DNA of 64,000 nucleotides from Rhodococcus phenolicus (GTDB lineage: Bacteria > Actinomycetota > Actinomycetes > Mycobacteriales > Mycobacteriaceae), in NCBI RefSeq assembly GCF_001646785.1, contig NZ_LRRH01000034.1, positions 1-64,000 of the forward strand, in the 5' to 3' direction. The notes beneath the pieces are model-generated. The model worked only from the letters and a program-made list of their open reading frames with translations, was not told where the DNA came from and ran no database searches. Of the stretch, positions 20,208 through 29,467 are shown in pieces. Position 1 is the first letter of the stretch. Each line of letters starts with the position of its first letter. A program made the position numbers and the translations under genes.

Positions 20208-20984
20208 TCACGCGTGCTTGAAGTCCGGTGTCCGCTTCTCGATGAACGCGGCCATGCCTTCCTTCTGGTCGGCGGTGGCGAACGTCGAATGGAACACGCG
20301 GCGTTCGAACTTCACGCCCTCGGCGAGGGTGGTCTCGAACGCCCGGTTGACCGCTTCCTTCGCCATGATCGCGGCGGGCAGCGACATCGACGCGATGGTG
20401 GCGGCGGTTTCGAGCGCGACGTCGAGCAACTCGGCGGCCGGCACGATGCGCGAAACCAGCCCGGCGCGTTCGGCTTCCTCGACATCCATGTTGCGGCCCG
20501 TGAGGCACATGTCCATGGCCTTCGCCTTGCCGACGGCGCGGGTCAGGCGCTGCGAACCGCCGATGCCGGGAATGACGCCGAGCTTGATCTCGGGCTGCCC
20601 GAACTTCGCGGTGTCCGACGCGATGATGAAGTCGCACAGCATCGCCAGCTCGCAGCCGCCACCGAGCGCGTAACCGGAGACCGCGGCGATGATCGGGGTG
20701 CGCGCCGAGGAGATCTTGTCCCAGTCCGAGAAGAAATCCTCGCCGTACGCCTCGGAGTACGTCTTCGGGGCCATCTCCTTGATGTCGGCTCCGGCGGCGA
20801 ACGCCTTCTCCGAGCCGGTGATCACGATCGCGCCGATCTCGCGGTCGGCGTCGAGTTCCTCGACGGCCGCGACCACTTCGCGCATCAACTGGCTGTTGAG
20901 CGCGTTGAGCGCCTTGGGCCGGTTGAGCGTGATGAGTCCCACGCGACCCTTGCGGTCGAGCAGGATGGTCTCGAAGTCGGTCAC
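20208..20984 (-). CDS. echA8: Enoyl-CoA hydratase
   Basis: Crotonase-fold hydratase of 258 residues closely resembling mycobacterial EchA8. The oxyanion hole is in [11 protein letters not shown], and the active-site glutamates are in [13 protein letters not shown] and [13 protein letters not shown]. In this operon it is suited to hydrate methacrylyl-CoA to 3-hydroxyisobutyryl-CoA, though short-chain enoyl-CoA activity is likely broad. GTG 20984 overlaps the mmsB stop codon by 4 nt. Last gene of the five-gene valine operon. Confidence 0.93.
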   Translation of the reverse strand: MTDFETILLDRKGRVGLITLNRPKALNALNSQLMREVVAAVEELDADREIGAIVITGSEKAFAAGADIKEMAPKTYSEAYGEDFFSDWDKISSARTPIIAAVSGYALGGGCELAMLCDFIIASDTAKFGQPEIKLGVIPGIGGSQRLTRAVGKAKAMDMCLTGRNMDVEEAERAGLVSRIVPAAELLDVALETAATIASMSLPAAIMAKEAVNRAFETTLAEGVKFERRVFHSTFATADQKEGMAAFIEKRTPDFKHA

Positions 20985-21889
20985 TGGTTGTCCTCTGCAG
21001 TCGAACGGGCACGGATGTCGGTGACGATGGCGGAGAAGTCGAGCCCGCCGCCGCCACCGGTGTTGAAGCGATGGTAGATCTCGGCCGCACGCAGTCCGAG
21101 TTCGCCCTCCACTCCGTTGGCCCGGAGCGCGTTCGCGGCCAGGCCGAGGTCCTTGTCCATCAGGGCCGCGGCGAAGCCCGGCTGGTAGTCGTTGTTCGCC
21201 GGGGTCGTCGGGACGGGCCCAGGGACCGGGCAGTTGCTGGTCAGCGCCCAGCACTGTCCGGACGCGTTGGACGCGACGTCGAACAACGCCTGGTTGGTCA
21301 GACCCAGCTTCTCGCCGAGCACGAAGGCCTCGCTGATCGCGATCATCGACACGCCGAGGATCATGTTGTTGCAGATCTTCGCGGCCTGCCCGACACCGGA
21401 GGCGCCGCAGTGCACCACCTTGCGGCCCATGACGTCGAGCAGCGGCTGCGCGGTGGCGAAGTCCTCCTCGGAGCCGCCGACCATGAACGCGAGCGTGCCG
21501 GCGGTGGCACCGGCGACGCCGCCGGAGACGGGTGCGTCGATGGCCCGGTGCCCGGCCTTGTGGGCGCGTTCGGCGGCTTCACGGGCGTCGGCGACGTCGA
21601 TGGTGGAGCTGTCGACGAACAGGGTGTTCGGCTTCGCGGCGGGGAGGATCTCGTCGTAGAGGTCGAGCACCAGCCTGCCGTTGGGCAGCATGGTGACGAC
21701 GACATCGGCGTCGCGCACGGCCGAGGTGGCCGAGGCCACGACGGTCAGCCCGTCCTTGGTCGCCTGTTCCTGCGCGGCGGGCACCGGGTCGAATCCGGTG
21801 ACCGCGTATCCGGCCTTGACGAGGTTCGCGGCCATCGGCCCGCCCATGTGGCCGAGACCGAGGAACGCGACGGTGGGGAGAGCACTCAT
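20981..21889 (-). CDS. mmsB: 3-hydroxyisobutyrate dehydrogenase
   Basis: NAD-dependent oxidation of 3-hydroxyisobutyrate to methylmalonate semialdehyde in valine breakdown. 302 residues: Rossmann motif [15 protein letters not shown] at the start, substrate motif [22 protein letters not shown] near 120, and the catalytic Lys in [12 protein letters not shown] near 173. Begins 1 nt after the HIBCH stop codon; length normal for the family. Confidence 0.95.
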   Translation of the reverse strand: MSALPTVAFLGLGHMGGPMAANLVKAGYAVTGFDPVPAAQEQATKDGLTVVASATSAVRDADVVVTMLPNGRLVLDLYDEILPAAKPNTLFVDSSTIDVADAREAAERAHKAGHRAIDAPVSGGVAGATAGTLAFMVGGSEEDFATAQPLLDVMGRKVVHCGASGVGQAAKICNNMILGVSMIAISEAFVLGEKLGLTNQALFDVASNASGQCWALTSNCPVPGPVPTTPANNDYQPGFAAALMDKDLGLAANALRANGVEGELGLRAAEIYHRFNTGGGGGLDFSAIVTDIRARSTAEDNQ

Positions 21890-21890
21890 G

Positions 21891-22949
21891 TCATTCTCCT
21901 TGGGAGGCGGCGAGGCCGAGTTCGAGCTCGCCGAGCGGCTGGAAGTAGGCGTCGACGTCGGCGGTGGTCACGTCGGCGAGGGTCGCCGGCGACCACTGCG
22001 GGTTGCGGTCCTTGTCGACGACCTGCGCTCGGATGCCCTCGACGAGGTCGTGGGATTTCAGGGACGCGAGCGAGACCCGGAACTCCTCGTCGAGCACATC
22101 CTCGAGCGACTCGGCGGCGCGTGCCTGCCGCAGCGAGCGCAGCGTGACCTTCAGTGCGACGGGCGACTTGCCGAGGATCTGCTCGGCGGTGGCCTGCGCC
22201 TCGGGAAGATCGGAAGCCTGCAGGCGTTCGACGATCTCCTCGACGGTGTCCGCGGAGTAGGCGGCGTCGATCCACGTCTGCTGCGCGATCAGTTCGGATT
22301 CCGGTGCCGGACGGGAGTATTCGGTGAGCGCGTCGTCGAGTCCGGCGGAGCCGATCGCGGCGACGAACTTGTCCAGCGACTCGGACGGGACGAAGTGGTC
22401 GGCGAAGCCCAGGGCGATCGCGTCGCCGGCCTTCAGCCGCCCGGTGGTGAGCGCGATGTGGGTGCCGAGTTCACCGGGGGCACGCGAGAGCAGGAAGGTG
22501 CCGCCGACGTCGGGGACGAAGCCGATACCCACCTCGGGCATCGCGATGGTGGAGCGTTCGGTGACGACCCGCACGTTGCCGTGCGCGGAGATACCGACGC
22601 CGCCGCCCATCACGATGCCGTCCATGATGGCCACGTACGGCTTGGGGTAGCGGCCGATCGCGGCGTTGAGGATGTACTCGTCGCGCCAGAACTCCTGCGA
22701 CCCGGTGCCGCCGTCCTTCGCATCGTGGTAGATCGAGACGATGTCGCCGCCGGCGCACAATCCCCGCTCCCCCGCGCCGTCGACGACGACCGCGGTGACG
22801 GTCTCGTCGGCGGACCATTCGAGGAGTTTCTCGGCCATGGTGCGAACCATGCCGTGGTTGAGCGCGTTGATGGCCTTGGGCCGGTTGAGGGTCAGACGGC
22901 CGACGCCGTCCGCCACCTCGACGAGAACTTCCGGTTCCTGCCCGGTCAT
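21891..22949 (-). CDS. 3-hydroxyisobutyryl-CoA hydrolase
   Basis: 352-residue crotonase-superfamily thioesterase. It is longer than hydratases and has the HIBCH-type sequence GLCAGGDIVSIYHD with MPEVGIGFVPDVGGTFLLSR; the Glu and Asp of this second motif are the catalytic pair of the subfamily. It would release 3-hydroxyisobutyrate from CoA, giving the substrate for MmsB encoded next. ATG overlaps the acyl-CoA dehydrogenase stop by 4 nt. Confidence 0.92.
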   Translation of the reverse strand: MTGQEPEVLVEVADGVGRLTLNRPKAINALNHGMVRTMAEKLLEWSADETVTAVVVDGAGERGLCAGGDIVSIYHDAKDGGTGSQEFWRDEYILNAAIGRYPKPYVAIMDGIVMGGGVGISAHGNVRVVTERSTIAMPEVGIGFVPDVGGTFLLSRAPGELGTHIALTTGRLKAGDAIALGFADHFVPSESLDKFVAAIGSAGLDDALTEYSRPAPESELIAQQTWIDAAYSADTVEEIVERLQASDLPEAQATAEQILGKSPVALKVTLRSLRQARAAESLEDVLDEEFRVSLASLKSHDLVEGIRAQVVDKDRNPQWSPATLADVTTADVDAYFQPLGELELGLAASQGE

Positions 22950-24100
22950 GCCGCTCCTGTCTGCGCCGAGGCCACCACGCTGCGCGCGACGACCACCCGC
23001 ATGATCTCGTTGGTTCCTTCCAGGATCTGATGCACGCGCAGATCCCGCACGATCTTCTCGATACCGTACTCGGCGAGGTAGCCGTAGCCGCCGTGCAGCT
23101 GCAGCGCCTCGTTCGCCGCCTCGAAACCGGCGTCGGTGGCGAAACGCTTTGCCATCGCGCACAGTTCGACGACGTCGTCGGTGCCCTCGTCGAGCGCGTC
23201 CGCCGCCCGCCACAGCAGGGTCCGGGCCGCTTCCAGTTCGGTGCGCATGTCCGCCAGGCGGAACTGCAGTGCCGGGGAGTCGAGCAGCCGCTCGCCGAAC
23301 GCCTTGCGTTCGGCGAGATAGGCGACGGTCCGGTCGAGGGCGGTCTGGCCGCCGCCGACCGAGCACGCGGCGATGTTGAGGCGACCGCCGTTGAGGCCCT
23401 GCATCGCGATGCGGAAGCCGCTGCCCTCGGTCCCGAGCAGGTTCTCGGCCGGCACCCGCGCGCCGTCGAAGATCACCTGGCGGGTGGGCTGGGCGTTCCA
23501 GCCCATCTTCTTCTCGTTGGCGCCGAAGGACAGGCCGGGCGTGTCCTTCGGGACAATGATCGCGGAGATACCCCGCGGACCGGGCTCCCCGGTCCGCGCC
23601 ATGACGACGTACACGTCGGAGGTGCCGGCGCCGGAGATGAACTGCTTGGCGCCGGTGAGCACGTACTCGTCACCGTCGCGGACGGCCTTGGTGCTCAGAG
23701 CGGCCGCGTCGGAGCCGGCGCCCGGCTCGGTGAGGCAGTAGCTGCCGAGCTGTTCCATCGAGCACAGCCCCGGCACCCAGCGGCGCCTCTGGTCGTCGTT
23801 GCCGAACTTGTCGATCATCCACGTGACCATGTTGTGGATCGACATGTACGCGGCGATCGACGGGCAGCCCTTGGCGAGTTCCTCGAAGATGCGCACCGAG
23901 TCGAGTCGGCGCAGTCCCGAGCCGCCCACGTCCTCGCGGACGTAGATGCCGCCCATCCCGAGTGCCGCGGCCTTGCGCATCACATCGACCGGGAAATGCT
24001 TGGCCTGGTCCCATTCCACGGCGTTCGGGGCCAGGTACTCGGTGGCGAAGTCCCTGGCGGTGTCGCGGATCGCCCGGTCGTCGTCGGTGAGGTTGAACAT
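22946..24100 (-). CDS. Isobutyryl-CoA dehydrogenase (acyl-CoA dehydrogenase family)
   Basis: 384-residue FAD flavoprotein. The family signatures YCLTEPGAGSDAA and QLHGGYGYLAEYGIEKIVRD are present, and the catalytic Glu sits in HQILEGTNEIMR near 362. The short-branched-chain type fits isobutyryl-CoA to methacrylyl-CoA, the first CoA-level step of valine degradation, because the following genes encode each next step. ATG 24100 lies 38 nt after mmsA. Confidence 0.93.
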   Translation of the reverse strand: MFNLTDDDRAIRDTARDFATEYLAPNAVEWDQAKHFPVDVMRKAAALGMGGIYVREDVGGSGLRRLDSVRIFEELAKGCPSIAAYMSIHNMVTWMIDKFGNDDQRRRWVPGLCSMEQLGSYCLTEPGAGSDAAALSTKAVRDGDEYVLTGAKQFISGAGTSDVYVVMARTGEPGPRGISAIIVPKDTPGLSFGANEKKMGWNAQPTRQVIFDGARVPAENLLGTEGSGFRIAMQGLNGGRLNIAACSVGGGQTALDRTVAYLAERKAFGERLLDSPALQFRLADMRTELEAARTLLWRAADALDEGTDDVVELCAMAKRFATDAGFEAANEALQLHGGYGYLAEYGIEKIVRDLRVHQILEGTNEIMRVVVARSVVASAQTGAA

Positions 24101-24138
24101 GGTGGTCCTGTCTCGGTCTGTCGTTCCGTCCGGACCGT

Positions 24139-25671
24139 TCAGTCCATGGTCGGGATGACGAAGTGGTCGGTGTCGGCGACGTGGGCGCCCTCGAGGTCGC
24201 CCTCCTTGACACCGGACGGCCAGCGCTGCGTGATGGTCTTCGTCTTGGTGTAGAAGCGGAAGGCATCGGGGCCGTGCTGGTTGAGGTCGCCGAATCCGGA
24301 CGCCTTCCAGCCACCGAAGGTGTAGTACGCGATCGGCACCGGGATCGGGACGTTGACGCCCACCATGCCGACCTGCACGCGGGTGGTGAAGTCGCGGGCG
24401 GTGTCGCCGTCGCGGGTGAAGATCGCGACGCCGTTGCCGTACTCGTGCTCGGTCGGCAGCCGCAGAGCGTCCTCGTAGTCCTTCGCACGCACGACGGTCA
24501 GCACGGGACCGAAGATCTCCTCGCGGTAGATCGACATGTCGGTGGTGACCTTGTCGAAGAGGGTGGCGCCGGAGAAGAAGCCGTTCTCGTGGCCTTCGAG
24601 GACGAATCCGCGGCCGTCGACGACGAGCTCGGCTCCCTCCTCGACACCGGAGGCGATGTAGTTGTGGACGCGGTCGCGGGCGGCGGCGGTCACGAGCGGG
24701 CCGAAGTCGGCCTTCTCGTCGAAGCTGGTGCCGATCCGCAGCTCCGCGATGCGCTCGGTGAGCTTGGCGACGAGCCGGTCGGCGGTTTCCGCGCCGACGG
24801 GAACGGCGACGGACAGCGCCATGCAGCGCTCACCTGCCGAACCGTAGGCGGCACCGACGAGCGCATCCGCGACCTGGTCCAGGTCGGCGTCGGGCATGAT
24901 GATCGCGTGGTTCTTCGCGCCGCCGAAGCACTGTGCGCGCTTGCCGTTCTGCGCGGCGGTCTCGTAGATGTACTGCGCGATCGGCGTGGAGCCGACGAAG
25001 CCGAGGGCCTTGACGCGCTTGTCGTTCAGCAGGACGTCGACGGACTCCTTGTCGCCGTTGACGACGTTGAAGACGCCCGCGGGCAGACCGGCCTCGAGGA
25101 ACAGCTCGGCGAGACGCAGCGGCACCGAGGGATCGCGTTCGGACGGCTTGAGCACGAACGCGTTGCCGCAGGCGAGCGCCGGGGCGGCCTTCCACAGCGG
25201 AATCATCGCGGGGAAATTGAACGGGGTGATGCCGGCGACGACGCCGAGCGGCTGCCGCATCGAGTAGACGTCGATGCCGGTGCCCGCGGACTCGGTGTAT
25301 TCGCCCTTGAGCAGGTGCGGGGCGCCGAGGGCCACCTCGACGACCTCGAGTCCGCGCTGGATGTCGCCCTTGGCGTCGGGGATCGTCTTGCCGTGCTCGC
25401 TCGACAGCAGCCGCGCGAGTTCGTCCATGTTGTCCTGCGCGAGCTGCAGGAAGCGCATCAGTACCCGGACGCGCTTCTGCGGGTTCCACGACGCCCATTC
25501 CTTCTGGGCTTCCTCGGCATTCGCGATCGCGGATTCGACCTCGGTCTTCGTGGCGAGCGGGACGCGTGCCTGCACCTCGCCGGTGTTGGGGTCGAAGACG
25601 TCCCCGAATCGTCCGGACGTCCCGGCGACGTGCTCGCCGCCGATGAAGTGGGTGAGTTCACGAATGCTCAT
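24139..25671 (-). CDS. mmsA: CoA-acylating methylmalonate-semialdehyde dehydrogenase
   Basis: 510-residue aldehyde dehydrogenase that converts methylmalonate semialdehyde to propionyl-CoA with NAD and CoA. Visible: TPFNFPAMIPLW, GSTPIAQYIYE (cofactor), FGGAKNHAIIMPDAD and the nucleophile Cys in GSAGERCMALS. A Cys rather than Glu-dependent water activation is typical of this CoA-dependent class. ATG 25671 begins the conserved sequence; AAGGA is 11 nt upstream. First gene of the valine operon. Confidence 0.95.
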   Translation of the reverse strand: MSIRELTHFIGGEHVAGTSGRFGDVFDPNTGEVQARVPLATKTEVESAIANAEEAQKEWASWNPQKRVRVLMRFLQLAQDNMDELARLLSSEHGKTIPDAKGDIQRGLEVVEVALGAPHLLKGEYTESAGTGIDVYSMRQPLGVVAGITPFNFPAMIPLWKAAPALACGNAFVLKPSERDPSVPLRLAELFLEAGLPAGVFNVVNGDKESVDVLLNDKRVKALGFVGSTPIAQYIYETAAQNGKRAQCFGGAKNHAIIMPDADLDQVADALVGAAYGSAGERCMALSVAVPVGAETADRLVAKLTERIAELRIGTSFDEKADFGPLVTAAARDRVHNYIASGVEEGAELVVDGRGFVLEGHENGFFSGATLFDKVTTDMSIYREEIFGPVLTVVRAKDYEDALRLPTEHEYGNGVAIFTRDGDTARDFTTRVQVGMVGVNVPIPVPIAYYTFGGWKASGFGDLNQHGPDAFRFYTKTKTITQRWPSGVKEGDLEGAHVADTDHFVIPTMD

Positions 25672-25743
25672 TGTCGCGAGTCCTTTGCTGATCGACGGTG
25701 ACGGACGCGAGGCACCGACAGCACCCCGCAAGTCTGTGTCCAT

Positions 25744-25771
25744 CCTATAGTTGGAAGTCCATGTATGTCTA
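25744..25771 (-). promoter_or_regulatory. Candidate promoter of the mmsA operon
   Basis: On the minus strand TAGACA (25766-25771), 16 nt spacer, TATAGG (25744-25749), about 75 nt upstream of the mmsA start. The spacer contains the short palindrome TGGACTTCCA, a possible repressor contact. Prediction by eye only. Confidence 0.5.
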
Positions 25772-25803
25772 CCGTCACACCCCGCCACCGCAGTCGGCAC
25801 GTG

Positions 25804-26559
25804 TCAGCGCAGCCGGCGGTAGAGGTTCTCGAGGTCGGAGACCGCCCGGATCACCACGGCCTCGTCCGTGCCGCCCGCACGCAGCGCGCGCCGCAACAGC
25901 ATCGGGTCCAGATCCTCGAGCGCGGGCCGGAACCGTTCCATCGGCAGCTCCGGCAGCTCGGTGTCGTCACCGTAGAAGTCGTCGGTGGGCGGTGGCGCCG
26001 CGTCGACCCCGCCGATCAACGTCTCGAGACCGACGCCCCGCAGCGTCAGTACGGCCAGCGGATGTTCGTCGACGTGCTCGGCCAGCAGATACGCCACGGC
26101 CGCGGCGTGCTTGCAGGGCCAACCGTCGTCGGGGCACGTGCAATCGAAGTCGAGTTCGCCGGCACGACGAGGCAACAGCAGCGGTCCCAGTTCCTCCGGC
26201 AGCGCCCCGGCCGCGAGCCGCGCGAGCATCCCCGGCGCGGACCGCACCTGCGTGACCAGTTCGGCGATCGCGTCGTCGTCGAGGGTGCGCACGGTGACCG
26301 TCGCGGTGAACGGGCGCAGCTGACTGCCCTGCACGTCGCCGACGACCGCTCCCGGTTCCAGCCGCATGGAGAGCACCTGACCCGAGCGCGCGTAGGTGCG
26401 GCCGCGGGTCAGCCGGCCCTTGTCGGCCACCTGTTCCATCGCGCCGATCAGTTCCTTCGACCACCAGCTGCGTCCGATCGAGCCGCGTTTGGCTCGGGCC
26501 TCGATGCCGCCGTCGACCCGGATCGGGGTGCCGTATCCACGGAAGTCGTTTCGTGCCAT
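25804..26559 (-). CDS. SWIM zinc-finger protein
   Basis: 251 residues. The SWIM motif CTCPDDGWPCKHAAAVAY (C-x-C-x(n)-C-x-H) is near residue 138 and should bind one zinc ion. The N-terminal half matches the usual partner of actinobacterial SNF2 ATPases (RGRTYARSGQVLSMRLEPGAVVGDVQGS). It starts 2 nt after the SNF2 gene stop codon, so the two are almost certainly co-expressed and may act together on DNA or in repair. Confidence 0.88.
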   Translation of the reverse strand: MARNDFRGYGTPIRVDGGIEARAKRGSIGRSWWSKELIGAMEQVADKGRLTRGRTYARSGQVLSMRLEPGAVVGDVQGSQLRPFTATVTVRTLDDDAIAELVTQVRSAPGMLARLAAGALPEELGPLLLPRRAGELDFDCTCPDDGWPCKHAAAVAYLLAEHVDEHPLAVLTLRGVGLETLIGGVDAAPPPTDDFYGDDTELPELPMERFRPALEDLDPMLLRRALRAGGTDEAVVIRAVSDLENLYRRLR

Positions 26560-26561
26560 GT

Positions 26562-29360
26562 CTATTCACCCACCGCGTCGTCGCTCAGGGTCAGCAGGGC
26601 GTGCAGCTGGTCGGTGGACAGTTCGGTGATCCAGTTCTCCCCCACACCAACCGCGAGATCCGCGAGTTCCTGTTTACCGGTGAGCATCTCGTCGATCCGT
26701 TCCTCGACAGTGCCGACACACACGAGCTTGCGCACCTGCACATCGCGTCGCTGACCGATCCGGAACGCCCGGTCGGTGGCCTGGTTCTCCACCGCCGGGT
26801 TCCACCACCGGTCGAGGTGCACCACGTGATTGGCCGCGGTCAGGTTCAGGCCGGTTCCGCCGGCCTTGAGCGAGAGCAGCATGATCGGCGGCCCACCCGG
26901 TTCCTGGAATCCGGTGACCATCGCGTCGCGGCGGCTCTTGGACACACCGCCGTGCAGGAAGGGCACGTGCGTGGAGAACCGCTCGGCGAGATACGGGGCG
27001 ATGAGCTCGCCGAACTCACGGAACTGGGTGAACAGCAGGACCTTCTCGCCGTCGGCGAGCACCGATTCGACGATGTCCTCGACCAGGCCCAGTTTGCCGG
27101 AGCGATGCCGGCCGCGGCGCAGAACCGGAGATCCGTCGGCGAGATAGTGCGCCGGATGGTTGCACACCTGCTTGAGCCGGGTCAGCGCCGCGAGGACGGC
27201 GCCCTTGCGGGCCATGCCCTCCTTCTCCTTGATCTTGCGCATCATGTCGTCCACGACCGCCCGGTACAGCGCGGCCTGCTCGGCGGTGAGGTTCGCGCGG
27301 ACGGTCTGCTCGAACTTCTCCGGCAGGTCGGCGATCACGTCCGGATCGGTCTTGACCCGGCGCAGCACGAACGGGGCGGTCAGTGCCCGCAGCCGGGCCG
27401 CGGCCGCCGCGTCGCGCTCGCGTTCGATGGGCACCGCGAACCGCGCGCGGAAGGAGGTCGCGGAGCCGAGCAGCCGCGGATTCGCGAAGTCGAGGATCGA
27501 CCGCAACTCCTCGAGCCGGTTCTCGACGGGGGTGCCGGTCAGCGCGACGCGGTGCGACGCCGTCACCGCGCGCACCGCGCGCGACTGCGCGGTGTTCGCG
27601 TTCTTGACGTGCTGGGCCTCGTCGAGCACCACCCGGTGCCACGGCAGTGCCCGCACGTGCGCGAGATCGCGCGCGACGATCGAGTAGGTGGTGATGACGA
27701 GGTCGCTGTCGTCGACCGCGGCGGCCAGGTCGTCGTCCCGCAGCCGGCCCGACCCGTGGTGGACGTGAACACGCAGGCCGGGGGCGAACTTCGCGGCTTC
27801 GCGCTGCCAGTTGCCGACCACCGACATCGGGCACACCAGCAGCGTCGGCCGGACCGGGCCGAGGGTGCGTTCGTGGACCAGCAGCGCCAGCACCTGCACG
27901 GTCTTGCCGAGACCCATGTCGTCGGCGAGCACCGCCCCGAGACCGAGCCCGTTCATGAACGCCAGCCAGTCCAGACCGCGCTGCTGATAGGGGCGCAAGG
28001 TCGCGTGCAGGCCGGCCGGCGCCGGGACCGGTTCCGGGTGTGCCTGACCGTCGAGCAGCGTCGCGACCCAGCCGGAGGCGCTGATGTCGGTGATTTCGGC
28101 GGGCGGCACCTCGTCGCCGGTGAACTGGGCGAACAGCGAGCCGAGCGTGGTGTCCTGCCCCGAATTGCGGGTCACGTACCGGGCGGCCTGGGCCAGCGCC
28201 GCCGCGTCCGCCTTGACCCACTTGCCACGCAACTTGACCAGGTCGCTGTTGGCGGCGACGAGCTGTTCCATCTCGGCCGTGCTGAGCAGCATGTCCCCCA
28301 CTGCGAGCTGCCATTCGTAGGAGACGATCGCGTTCATGCCGACCGCGCTCTCCTCCGCCGCGACGGGGGCGGCGGCGGAATCGACGCGCAGCCGCAGCGA
28401 CGGTTCGACCGTCGCCCACGCGCGCGGAAGCAGCAGGGCCACACCGGCATCCTGCAGGGCACGCGCACCGTGCTCGACGAGGTCGATGACGACGGGCGTG
28501 GGCAGCAACAGGTCCAGGCTGTCGGGGTCGCGCGGCACGTCCTGCAGCCGCGGGTAGGCCTTCAACGCGGCGCCGAGCTTGCGGATCCCGATCTGCAGCA
28601 GCTCCGCGTCGGTGCCGCCGACCGGCACCGGTGCCGGGGCCTGCCCCTCCGAACGCAGGCACACCTCGAGCCGCCACAGGGCGTCGGCGGGATCGTCGCC
28701 CTCGTCGGGTTCGACGAGGCGCAGCACCAGGTCCGGTTCGTTGCCGGACAGGCTTGCCCGCCACTCGTCGAGAGCGTCGGCCATGCGCTGGCTGCCGCCG
28801 TGGTGCGGCACCCCCTCGGACAGGGCCGCGACCAGCGGGTGCAGGGATGTGCCGGAGCCGAGCATCGTCCGGACGATCGGGTCGGTGAGTTCGGTGCACA
28901 GGTTCTCGAGCAGCGTCGACGGAGTGCCCAGCCGGCGCTGCACCGGTGGCATCGCGGCGACCAGTTCCGCCTTCCACGCCCGGGTCCGGTCACCGCCGAG
29001 CAGCTGCCAGCGCACCCACCACTGTTTCTCGGCGCGATGCATGCCGGGTGCGACGCGTCCGGCCTGCGCCCAGCGTTCGATCCCTCGGGCGACGTGCGCG
29101 AGGAATCGCAGGTCACCGGAGACGCCGTCGGGCCGGCGCGGCAGCTCCAGCAGAAGTCCGGCGGCATCGGGCGGGGCCACCGCGACGGCCGGCAGTGCCT
29201 GCGGCTCGTCGTCGCCGGGCAGACGCAGCTCGACGCGATGGCGGAACGGACGGTCGGTCCAGCGGCGCAGGGCCGCCGGCAGCGCGTCGTCGTCGCGCGG
29301 GGCGGAGGGGTCGCGCCACAACAACAGTCCCGATCCCGGTGACCAGACCCCATGCAACAT
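26562..29360 (-). CDS. SNF2-family DNA-dependent ATPase
   Basis: 932 residues. The N-terminal 450 or so residues form the family-specific region found in bacterial SNF2 proteins. The helicase core follows: Walker A in LADDMGLGKTVQVLALL (about 483), DEAQH near 582, and C-terminal motifs LSLKAGGTGLNL and QATDRAFRIGQRRDVQV near 863. It would translocate on double-stranded DNA; no nuclease domain is seen. ATG 29360 (after GGTGGG) is preferred; ATG 29369 is possible. It is first in an operon with the SWIM gene. Confidence 0.93.
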   Translation of the reverse strand: MLHGVWSPGSGLLLWRDPSAPRDDDALPAALRRWTDRPFRHRVELRLPGDDEPQALPAVAVAPPDAAGLLLELPRRPDGVSGDLRFLAHVARGIERWAQAGRVAPGMHRAEKQWWVRWQLLGGDRTRAWKAELVAAMPPVQRRLGTPSTLLENLCTELTDPIVRTMLGSGTSLHPLVAALSEGVPHHGGSQRMADALDEWRASLSGNEPDLVLRLVEPDEGDDPADALWRLEVCLRSEGQAPAPVPVGGTDAELLQIGIRKLGAALKAYPRLQDVPRDPDSLDLLLPTPVVIDLVEHGARALQDAGVALLLPRAWATVEPSLRLRVDSAAAPVAAEESAVGMNAIVSYEWQLAVGDMLLSTAEMEQLVAANSDLVKLRGKWVKADAAALAQAARYVTRNSGQDTTLGSLFAQFTGDEVPPAEITDISASGWVATLLDGQAHPEPVPAPAGLHATLRPYQQRGLDWLAFMNGLGLGAVLADDMGLGKTVQVLALLVHERTLGPVRPTLLVCPMSVVGNWQREAAKFAPGLRVHVHHGSGRLRDDDLAAAVDDSDLVITTYSIVARDLAHVRALPWHRVVLDEAQHVKNANTAQSRAVRAVTASHRVALTGTPVENRLEELRSILDFANPRLLGSATSFRARFAVPIERERDAAAAARLRALTAPFVLRRVKTDPDVIADLPEKFEQTVRANLTAEQAALYRAVVDDMMRKIKEKEGMARKGAVLAALTRLKQVCNHPAHYLADGSPVLRRGRHRSGKLGLVEDIVESVLADGEKVLLFTQFREFGELIAPYLAERFSTHVPFLHGGVSKSRRDAMVTGFQEPGGPPIMLLSLKAGGTGLNLTAANHVVHLDRWWNPAVENQATDRAFRIGQRRDVQVRKLVCVGTVEERIDEMLTGKQELADLAVGVGENWITELSTDQLHALLTLSDDAVGE

Positions 29361-29397
29361 GCCCACCATGGTGCCAGGCGCAGGCACCTCCGGTGCC

Positions 29398-29440
29398 GGT
29401 GTGTCTTTGTGGCGGTCAGGGCCGCCACAAAGGCACACGG
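29398..29440. repeat. Imperfect palindrome related to the hairpin at 17552
   Basis: Left arm GTGTCTTTGTGGCGG (29401-29415) pairs with CCGCCACAAAGGCACAC (29422-29438) with one wobble pair. The right arm differs from that of the 17552 hairpin by one base across GCCGCCAC(A/G)AAGGCACACGG. It lies between the divergent SNF2 and quinone-oxidoreductase-like genes, so it cannot be a simple terminator there. Confidence 0.7.
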
Positions 29441-29455
29441 GTGGCGGAGCCGCCC

Positions 29456-29461
29456 TAGGCT
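29456..29461 (+). promoter_or_regulatory. -10 box TAGGCT (leaderless start)
   Basis: TAGGCT ends 6 nt before the ATG at 29468 and no ribosome site is present, so the transcript probably starts at or next to the start codon. Confidence 0.55.
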
Positions 29462-29467
29462 GTGCGC

